In this document: positions 5,468 to 11,704 of the stretch, piece after piece
How the letters are laid out: every line of letters starts with the position of its first letter
Position numbering within the stretch: position 1 is the stretch's first letter
Assembly (NCBI GenBank): GCA_016763815.1
Contig: JAESTB010000560.1
Span: 1 to 11,704, forward strand
Reading direction: 5' to 3'
DNA: 11,704 nt
DNA from: Arenicella sp.
GTDB taxonomy: Bacteria > Pseudomonadota > Gammaproteobacteria > Arenicellales > Arenicellaceae
Position numbers and translations under genes: made by a program
The notes under the pieces: generated by a model
The model's input: the letters and a program-made list of their open reading frames with translations, nothing else
The model's database searches: none
Told to the model about the DNA's origin: nothing

Positions 5468-8251
5468 TTAGCCAGTATTTCTTAGGCCGGTAGCGATCCC
5501 GTTAATGCTGTCCAAAGCGGGCTTCAGCCATTTAGATTGCATGCGATCTTCTTCTTTATCTAAACGCGCCAGCAGTTTCACTTGAATGTGGTTCAGTGGG
5601 TCGAGATAGGCATTACGCCAGCGTACCGATTGGCCGATTTTAGGGAAGTCAGCCATCATCAACCTCTCGCCGGTGATTTCTCTGATGTTGTCGATCGATA
5701 GACGGAACTCGCCAGCCAGTTGCGCGTACGTGCGTTCGGCAATTTCAGGATCACTGCAAAGCTTGGAATATTCTTGTGCGACTTTTTGATCGGTCTTCAA
5801 GATAACCATCTGCGAGTTACTAAGCAAGTTCTGAAAGTAGCGCCAGTTCTTCTGCATGTCTTGCAAGGTTGCAAGGCCGCCGTTATCAATGGCGTTTTTG
5901 AGAGCGCTACCTAAGCCATACCAGCCAGGTATGTTCTGGCGAGATTGTGACCAGCCAAATACCCAGCCGATCGCTCTAATAGACTTCTTCGAGTAGTCGG
6001 CTTTCTTGCGGTGCGATGGACGCGAGCCTATATTTAACAGGCCGATTTCATTTGACGGGGTGGTCTCATAAAAGTACTGCATGGTGGCTACATTATCGTC
6101 GGTAAGTTCTCGAAAAGCCGCTTCGCCGGAAATCACTAATTGGTCCATCATAGCGATGTGCTCTGCCTTATCTTGGTGATCGTTGCTAGGGTCACTGGCT
6201 TTCATCAAACCGGTGATGCCGACGGTGAGTTCATAGCGTGCAGTCTCTTGAAAGTTGTATTTAAACGAGAGCACTTCGCCTTGTTCGGTAAATTTAATAC
6301 CACCTTTAACAGTGCCTTTTGGTTGGCTTAAGATTGATTCATGAGTCGGGCCACCGCCACGGCCGATGGTGCCGCCACGACCGTGGAATAGTAGGCAGCG
6401 AATACCGTGTTTATCGGTTACCGATACAATGTTTTTTTGGGCCTTATAGAGGTTCCAACTAGATGCCAGAATACCGCCATCTTTGCATGAGTCTGAGTAA
6501 CCGAGCATCACTTCTTGAGTGTCGTTGGTGTACGCCAATAACTGACGGTAAACTGGGTTGCTGAACAAGCTTTCCAGTGTCGGCTCTGCGTGCTCCAAAT
6601 CGACGACTGTTTCGAACAATGGTGTGATGTGTATCTCGCTTTTGATATTACCGTTCTCATCTGAACTTATCAGACCCGACATTTTTGCCAATAGAGCGAC
6701 TTCGAGCAGGTGGCTTGCCTGATGCGTCATCGAAATAATGTAGCTACCAAAACAGTCAACTGAGACTTCTTCACGCATCTCGCTCATCAAATCAAAAACG
6801 GCGATAATATCGGCGCTTTGAATAGTGATTTGGCGATGGTCATAGTTGAGCGCATTGGTGTCCAAGATATTGGCTGTTAGCCATGTTTGGCGTTCGGCCT
6901 CATCCATTGAGTAGTAGTCTATAGGTTGGTCGATGGTTAAACCGATCTCGTGAATCGCTTGGCTATGAAGCGTTGACTCTTGGCGAATATCCAGCTTCGA
7001 TAAATAGAAGCCACAGCTATCGAGTAAACGCATTAGGTCTTGCAAGCCACCGCGCGTGAGGTTGGCTTCGTTATGATGTGCAAGTGAGTCGCAAACCGTG
7101 GTGAGCTCGTATTTGAACTCAGCTTCATTTTGAAATGCGAGCGGGTCGAACGACGCGTGGCCATCACCTAAATGCGCTTCGGCAATCGCAATTGTATGTT
7201 CTAAGCGCAGTTTTACTAAGCTGAGTTTACGGCGATACGGTTCTTTTAAATGTTTTTTACCTAGATATTTAGTTAAGCGAATGTGATCACGTTGCATAGA
7301 CGCCGTGAACTCATCTGAAAGCGTCACTTGGTCGATGCTGTGAGTAAGAATTTCACTTAAGTTGTCGACTCGGCGAGCATACTCTGAGAGCACTTCGATT
7401 TGCTGCATGCGAAGGGCGTTACGAGTGATTTCAGGCGTGACAAAAGGGTTGCCATCACGATCTCCACCAACCCAGGTTCCGAAGCGAACTATATTTGGTA
7501 GCTCAATTGCTTGGCCGCGAGCCTCGGGATACGAGTGTTTAATGGCGCTCTCTAAATCACGATATATCTCAGGTAGACAGGCGAAGATGCTCTCTCGAAA
7601 ATAATACAATGAATTTTTAATCTCATCGTAAACCGTTGGCTTTGACGGGCGTACCGCTTCAGTTTTCCAAAAAATTTGAATCATCGCTTTTAAACGATGA
7701 CGAAACTCGGATAGCTCAACCTCGCTCATACCCCCATTGGTAAGACCCTGATATTCCTTATGTATGCGTTGCAGTGCTTCCAGTACGATTGGGCGTTTGG
7801 CCTCGGTAGGGTGGGCGGTAAACGTGGGGTAATAGTTTAGGTCGCTGACCAATGCTATTACCTCGTTTAGTGACTTACCATTGCGCTTAAAACCTGCAAC
7901 AGTATCGACGAACGAGTTGCTCCATGTTTCACCCGCTTCTTCTAAAATATCGCGAGACTTTTGGCTAGCATGCTCTTCGGCAATATTAGTAAGGTGAAAA
8001 AAAGTGCTGAAGGCATGAATCACCCTATCGATAGCGTCAACGCTTAAGCCGTCGATAGTGTTCAATAATTCATTAAGTTTGGCGGCATCGGGGGAAGTTC
8101 GTTGGCTTATAAACCCCTTTCGCAGTAATTCTACGGCATCGAAAATTTGATGGCCTTCTTGTTCAATTATGACTTCGCCGAGTAAGTCTGGCAAAATTTT
8201 AGCGTCGTCGCTTAGCGCATTGATAGGTAGATTCACGGTTACAGATCCCAC
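5468..8251 (-). CDS. ppc: Phosphoenolpyruvate carboxylase (927 aa)
   Basis: Cytoplasmic anaplerotic enzyme that adds bicarbonate to PEP to form oxaloacetate and phosphate, feeding the TCA cycle. Full length, slightly longer than E. coli Ppc (883 aa). Hallmarks: TFTAHPTEAKRP with catalytic His147 (E. coli His138); FGTWVGGDRDGNP (257-269); LSKLDIRQES (417-426); GYSDSCKDGG with Lys590 (584-593); the PEP-binding loop HGRGGTIGRGGGP with Arg625 and Arg631 (623-635), spaced like E. coli Arg581 and Arg587; FTEQGE (654-659); and the C-terminal RNTG, whose Asn925 corresponds to the aspartate-inhibitor ligand. The start is not ATG: GTG 8251 is the first start after an in-frame stop, and GTG 8236 is an alternative. 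Neither has a strong Shine-Dalgarno. It lies 97 bases after the large fusion gene on the same strand, with no clear terminator between, but has its own possible -10 and palindrome upstream. Confidence 0.97.
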   Translation of the reverse strand: MGSVTVNLPINALSDDAKILPDLLGEVIIEQEGHQIFDAVELLRKGFISQRTSPDAAKLNELLNTIDGLSVDAIDRVIHAFSTFFHLTNIAEEHASQKSRDILEEAGETWSNSFVDTVAGFKRNGKSLNEVIALVSDLNYYPTFTAHPTEAKRPIVLEALQRIHKEYQGLTNGGMSEVELSEFRHRLKAMIQIFWKTEAVRPSKPTVYDEIKNSLYYFRESIFACLPEIYRDLESAIKHSYPEARGQAIELPNIVRFGTWVGGDRDGNPFVTPEITRNALRMQQIEVLSEYARRVDNLSEILTHSIDQVTLSDEFTASMQRDHIRLTKYLGKKHLKEPYRRKLSLVKLRLEHTIAIAEAHLGDGHASFDPLAFQNEAEFKYELTTVCDSLAHHNEANLTRGGLQDLMRLLDSCGFYLSKLDIRQESTLHSQAIHEIGLTIDQPIDYYSMDEAERQTWLTANILDTNALNYDHRQITIQSADIIAVFDLMSEMREEVSVDCFGSYIISMTHQASHLLEVALLAKMSGLISSDENGNIKSEIHITPLFETVVDLEHAEPTLESLFSNPVYRQLLAYTNDTQEVMLGYSDSCKDGGILASSWNLYKAQKNIVSVTDKHGIRCLLFHGRGGTIGRGGGPTHESILSQPKGTVKGGIKFTEQGEVLSFKYNFQETARYELTVGITGLMKASDPSNDHQDKAEHIAMMDQLVISGEAAFRELTDDNVATMQYFYETTPSNEIGLLNIGSRPSHRKKADYSKKSIRAIGWVFGWSQSRQNIPGWYGLGSALKNAIDNGGLATLQDMQKNWRYFQNLLSNSQMVILKTDQKVAQEYSKLCSDPEIAERTYAQLAGEFRLSIDNIREITGERLMMADFPKIGQSVRWRNAYLDPLNHIQVKLLARLDKEEDRMQSKWLKPALDSINGIATGLRNTG

Positions 8252-8256
8252 AATTA

Positions 8257-8280
8257 TGTAATTTAATTACACTAATTGTA
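8257..8280 (-). promoter_or_regulatory. Possible ppc -10 element with adjoining 15-bp palindrome
   Basis: On the minus strand TACAAT (8275-8280) is a plausible -10 located 23 bases before GTG 8251; no good -35 is seen. Between it and the start codon lies the perfect 15-bp palindrome TGTAATTTAATTACA (8257-8271), overlapping the likely transcription start. Such a position suits a repressor operator. The palindrome is very AT-rich, so chance is a real alternative. Confidence 0.35.
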
Positions 8281-8348
8281 GCATTGCTGAAAGTGATAGC
8301 GATAAAGAGTTTGCCACATTGCCAGCAGAAATAGCGCTAATGTTGATA

Positions 8349-11084
8349 TTAGAGGGTATTTACGATCAGAAAACCTTCGCATAGTTCGACTTGAATCGGT
8401 CCTAACGACATCACTTTGTCGATCATCTCAAAGCGAGCGCTCACGGTACATTGGTATGATATGCCCGAGTGCTCAAACTTGAACTCGCTAATATAGCGAT
8501 CTTGCTGCTGCTTCGAGCCAGCGTCAGGGCTTGATTGCCGATGGCCTTCGAAACCCTCGACACGCCCATTTGCAAATGGGAACGGTGAGTATAAGCCTGG
8601 GCAATGGATCGAGGTTGCTTCGGCTATCTTCCCCGAGCTAAGGTTAGTTATCTGAATGTTGGCGTAGCAGCCAATGTGCTCATCGCCGGATATAAAGACG
8701 AGCTTTTCAATGTTTTGGTCTACGACCATTGCCAGCATTTTGTAAAGAGACACCGGATAGCCGTCCCAACCATCTGATCGTATACAATTAGCCGCCGAAT
8801 CTTGGCTGGCGTGGTTTAGTCGGTGTCGTGGTAGCACTATAGAGCTAGAGAGAATAAACTTGGCTTGATTCTTATCGCTCGCTAGCAACCAGCTTTCAAT
8901 TGCAGATTGCTGGGCTGCTCGCATAATGGTGGTGCTCTGATTGAGAATATTGGTCGCGGTTCTGGCGCTGCGCTCAGTACGAGTGTCGCACATGAAGAAG
9001 TCGTAGCCACTTCGCTCGAACGAATACCATAAGGGCGGTTGTGAAGCGTTATTACCCGCTGCGATTTGATGATTTACCTGCCCACGTTGAAAGGTCAGAA
9101 ATGACCTAACTCCGCTTTCAAGTGTGTTGTCTAACTCGAGCTGACGGCCCGGGTTGCTAATTACTGGTTCCCAATTATCACACAGTTCATGATCATCTAG
9201 CATGGCGTAGAGCGGGAGCTTTCTAAGCACCGATCTGACGTGTGGATTCTCATAGAGCCGGAAATAGGGCATGACGAATTGATCAAATTTAGAGCTGGGG
9301 TCGAGAAAACCTGCCGTAGCATCGGCGTATATTTGGTCGCCGAGCAATGCCACGAACTCTGGTTTTTCAGTTTGTCGCGACTCAAGAAGCTGGTCTAGTT
9401 GTTGGTATGAACGGTAGGCAACATGTTTGTCTAACATACCTGCTGGGTATTGGCAGCTGCCAACGGCAAAGCTTACCGATGCCCCGCGTTTTTTCGGCCG
9501 GCCTCGATATTCAATGACACTTTTTTCAAACTCATGTTTTACATTACGATTTGATTTAATGAAGTGTTGAATTGCATGGCGAATAATTGTTTGTAGTTCA
9601 GCTGGGTCGTCGGTCTGTTGGCTGTTCTTTTGTTGGTGGAGGCGACAATCGTTAGGTTGCTGTTCACTAGTCTTGATCACAACGCTGCCGTCAAGTTCAA
9701 TAAGATCATGGTAGATCATTAGCGCGGCTAAACCGTATGTTTCGTCACCTTTTTGTTGGACAGAAACCGAGCTCTGCGGAGCGAGTAGCATTGAGTTGGG
9801 TAAACTGACTATGTGCCAGCGAGATGTTTGTTGGTCAGAGCTGGTGTTGCTAATCTCTAAAGATTGAGCGATATAACGGTCTAATATTAGCGACTGTTGA
9901 GCCGCATCAGAGCCAGCAAGTTGCAAGGTGGTTTGGCCCAATACCACTGGAATGAAAATACAATATGGGTGGCTTGCACGTGCGGCGCTGCTCCCAAGCA
10001 TAATTTTGCAGTATTTATCGTCTTCGGTTCGGTGATCTTGATCAATAATGATGGGTCCATAAGCTGGCGTTTCGACTATCCAACTTTGAGGCGCCGTTGT
10101 AGCCTCGATTTTCTGCGCTGAAATATCGTATTCATTAACGTTATTAGTGGAGCTATTAGCGGCGTTTAGAAACGCCGTTATGTGCGGGAATACATCTAGA
10201 TGTGCACGCACACCGATAATCGAGTCTTGATGGCCGTAGCTTTCGTCGTCGATAACGATGCTTTTATAGTCGACCCCCGCTTCTTGGAAAACTCGTTTTG
10301 TACGTTCGCCAGTCGAGAAGTCGATCAAGCCGTTGTTACGAGAATGAAAGCTCATGGTAGGAATACCGGCCCAAAACTTTTGCAAGCGCTCTCGGCTTAC
10401 GTATTGATTGCGCCCGCGAGTATTGGTAGCGACATTATGATTGATGAAACGACTAGCCTGAATGATCGTGTCGACATGAATTGGGCCGAAGAAATCGTCG
10501 ATATGATCTAAGGTCTCGGAGCTAAGATTAGCCAGCTCAAAGGTTCTTGAGAAAAATGCGTCAACACGATGACGGGTGCGAGCGAACTCGGCTCGTCGAG
10601 TCGGCCTCATGGGTGCATTTACTAAATCATATTCGGCGCGGGGGTAGGGCAGTGTATATAAGATACGGTCAAGTATCTGACTGGCCTTCTCGCCTTCTTT
10701 AAGCTGGAATTGATAATCGTCAGGGACCAATTCTCTTAAGTAGTTGGTCGCGAATGAACGAAAGTTATTGTCTTGAGTGAATACTACTGTTGGCGTTGCC
10801 TGAGACAGTACAATGCGATTAATTCTGTCTTTAAAGAACTGATCGGCATCGTCATCGATCAGGTCGTCAGCTCTTAGAATTGACATGCCTAACATCACCG
10901 AGCCCATGCAATGAGTTATTACGTCGAGCTTAGCCTCACCATGGTAGTGATCGTAGATATGGCCGATGGCACGCGGAATATCAATGCTCGACACGGTTTC
11001 AAATGTCCACGGGTATCTAGCGCTGGCAAGTGCCGAGCTAGTTCGTAGGTCAACTAGCCAGACATCGCGTTGATCGTCGTGCAT
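8349..11084 (-). CDS. Alpha/beta hydrolase - PhoD-like metallophosphatase fusion, 3' part of a frameshifted large gene (911 aa)
   Basis: The first 310 residues continue the alpha/beta hydrolase begun in the upstream frame: DVWLVDLRTS (7-16); nucleophile elbow ITHCMGS (56-62), with Cys59 in the usual Ser position; a likely acid Asp255; and catalytic His285 in SYGHQDSIIG. These features resemble the hydrolase domain fused to GMC/cholesterol-oxidase-like proteins. A beta-rich stretch follows (about 330-475), then a polar Gln-rich linker (475-495). Residues 537-905 look like a PhoD-type phosphatase/phosphodiesterase: AVGSCQYP with Cys543, LLGDQIYAD with Asp583 and Tyr586, MLDDHELCDNW (628-638), CDTRTERS (699-706), ISGDEHIGCY with Asp801 and His803, and SIHCPGLYS. 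ATG 11084 has no Shine-Dalgarno and falls inside the hydrolase core, so it is probably not a true start. The frame is closed upstream by TAG at 11097-11099. The intact protein would carry both enzymes; substrates are unknown. Confidence 0.8.
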   Translation of the reverse strand: MHDDQRDVWLVDLRTSSALASARYPWTFETVSSIDIPRAIGHIYDHYHGEAKLDVITHCMGSVMLGMSILRADDLIDDDADQFFKDRINRIVLSQATPTVVFTQDNNFRSFATNYLRELVPDDYQFQLKEGEKASQILDRILYTLPYPRAEYDLVNAPMRPTRRAEFARTRHRVDAFFSRTFELANLSSETLDHIDDFFGPIHVDTIIQASRFINHNVATNTRGRNQYVSRERLQKFWAGIPTMSFHSRNNGLIDFSTGERTKRVFQEAGVDYKSIVIDDESYGHQDSIIGVRAHLDVFPHITAFLNAANSSTNNVNEYDISAQKIEATTAPQSWIVETPAYGPIIIDQDHRTEDDKYCKIMLGSSAARASHPYCIFIPVVLGQTTLQLAGSDAAQQSLILDRYIAQSLEISNTSSDQQTSRWHIVSLPNSMLLAPQSSVSVQQKGDETYGLAALMIYHDLIELDGSVVIKTSEQQPNDCRLHQQKNSQQTDDPAELQTIIRHAIQHFIKSNRNVKHEFEKSVIEYRGRPKKRGASVSFAVGSCQYPAGMLDKHVAYRSYQQLDQLLESRQTEKPEFVALLGDQIYADATAGFLDPSSKFDQFVMPYFRLYENPHVRSVLRKLPLYAMLDDHELCDNWEPVISNPGRQLELDNTLESGVRSFLTFQRGQVNHQIAAGNNASQPPLWYSFERSGYDFFMCDTRTERSARTATNILNQSTTIMRAAQQSAIESWLLASDKNQAKFILSSSIVLPRHRLNHASQDSAANCIRSDGWDGYPVSLYKMLAMVVDQNIEKLVFISGDEHIGCYANIQITNLSSGKIAEATSIHCPGLYSPFPFANGRVEGFEGHRQSSPDAGSKQQQDRYISEFKFEHSGISYQCTVSARFEMIDKVMSLGPIQVELCEGFLIVNTL

Positions 11085-11704
11085 AAACTTCGTAGGCTAT
11101 TAGGCGTTGACGCATGTGCAAAGAAGGCGCTGCTGCCGCTGTAGCCATGCAACATGACTACCGGTGGTTTACTGGCTCGTTGGTTGGCAAAATGAGTAAC
11201 GACAATTTCGACACCTTGGCCTTCGATAAGCGTGCTAATGCGACCGTCAGGTATGGAGCCAACTGATATGCGCTGCACCGACGGCATCGGCAGTCCCCGA
11301 ACTTTACCTGCTTGGCGGACAACCTTGCGAGGTCTGGGGACGTCAGGTGCTCGAAAGCTGTAAAAATGGACACCCAGCAACATTCGCGTCACATAGGCGC
11401 CAAATGAACTTAGGTCCATCAACGCTTTTACTTGGTTTTGTTGTTGAGTGATTCGAATTAGTGGTATCCCAGCCTTAGTCAAATAATTCATATCGAGCGC
11501 TAAGGTATTACCGTGGCACGCCAATTTTCGTTGTTGTTTGGCTAAGCGGTGATGATCATATTCAGGGCAATTTGGCTCAGTCGTGCTTTTTCGAGGGCTA
11601 ACTAATTTGTCGCCAGCTTTGCTTGGAATCTGTTGTAAAGAAACTTCGGAGAGCTGGGTCCAGGGGTTAGCTCTTCGCTGGTAGGTTAGTTGCTTGATTC
11701 CCAC
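11054..11704 (-). CDS. Upstream part of the same frameshifted gene: post-GMC linker and start of the alpha/beta hydrolase (216 aa visible, 5' end outside window)
   Basis: Open to the right edge of the window, so the true start lies beyond it; the GTG at the last three bases need not be a start. DMNYLTKAGIPLIRI (72-86), LSSFGAYVTRMLLGVHFYSFRAPDVPRP (98-125) and the strand-rich run to about 175 resemble the segment that joins the FAD-dependent GMC oxidoreductase part of cholesterol-oxidase-like fusions to their hydrolase; this assignment is from memory of the family. PPVVMLHGYSGSSAFFAHASTPNSL (180-204) is the first strand and HGYSGS oxyanion-hole loop of the hydrolase. The frame then ends in unrelated residues at TAG 11054-11056. 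The natural continuation DVWLVDLRTS is in the other frame from about 11084 onward, implying a one-base loss or two-base gain. The GMC domain itself is not visible and is an inference. Confidence 0.7.
   Translation of the reverse strand: MGIKQLTYQRRANPWTQLSEVSLQQIPSKAGDKLVSPRKSTTEPNCPEYDHHRLAKQQRKLACHGNTLALDMNYLTKAGIPLIRITQQQNQVKALMDLSSFGAYVTRMLLGVHFYSFRAPDVPRPRKVVRQAGKVRGLPMPSVQRISVGSIPDGRISTLIEGQGVEIVVTHFANQRASKPPVVMLHGYSGSSAFFAHASTPNSLRSLCTTINAMSG

Noticed and set aside
11082..11099. Programmed -1 ribosomal frameshifting as the explanation for the split hydrolase
   Set aside because: No X-XXY-YYZ slippery heptamer is in frame at the junction and no clear downstream pseudoknot was recognised; mutation or sequence error is simpler.
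1..11704. CRISPR array or insertion sequence
   Set aside because: No regularly spaced direct repeats, transposase-like ORF or paired terminal inverted repeats with target duplication were seen.

Overview
The window looks like chromosomal DNA of a Gram-negative bacterium, most likely a marine gammaproteobacterium. This is inferred from the gene set: a BacNav-type sodium channel, a proteobacterial PEP carboxylase, and a histidine phosphatase/SDR pair. I could not run a search and do not name a genus. Base composition looks mid-range, with a clearly AT-richer non-coding block at about 1052-2484. No rRNA, complete tRNA, CRISPR array, transposase or phage gene is visible.

Layout. (1) 1-1051, plus strand: the C-terminal end of a histidine phosphatase family protein, then a complete short-chain dehydrogenase/reductase. 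(2) 1052-2484: 1.4 kb without a convincing gene. It holds a two-hairpin structure ending in a textbook intrinsic terminator (1363-1435), several further stem-loops, a repeated TGTCTA motif (twice as a TGTC-N8-GACA dyad), and a 12-bp perfect inverted repeat at its right end. (3) 2485-4397, minus strand: a CurA/leukotriene-B4-dehydrogenase-like NADP oxidoreductase and a FetB/UPF0014-type membrane permease without an adjacent ATPase gene. (4) 4603-5415, plus strand: a one-domain voltage-gated sodium channel with filter TLESWSM, divergent from the permease and closed by a palindromic terminator shared with the next gene. (5) 5468-8251, minus strand: full-length PEP carboxylase (ppc) with a GTG start. 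(6) 8349-11704, minus strand: part of a very large multidomain gene that runs off the right edge. It contains an alpha/beta hydrolase of the kind found behind GMC/cholesterol-oxidase-like domains, fused to a C-terminal PhoD-like metallophosphatase domain. The hydrolase is split by an apparent -1 frameshift near 11084-11096.

The genes do not form one obvious pathway. The most notable item is the hydrolase-PhoD fusion at the right end, probably preceded by a GMC oxidoreductase domain outside the window. It has a Cys in the nucleophile-elbow position, and a frameshift that is either real decay or a sequence error. Second in interest is the structured, motif-rich non-coding block at 1052-2484.
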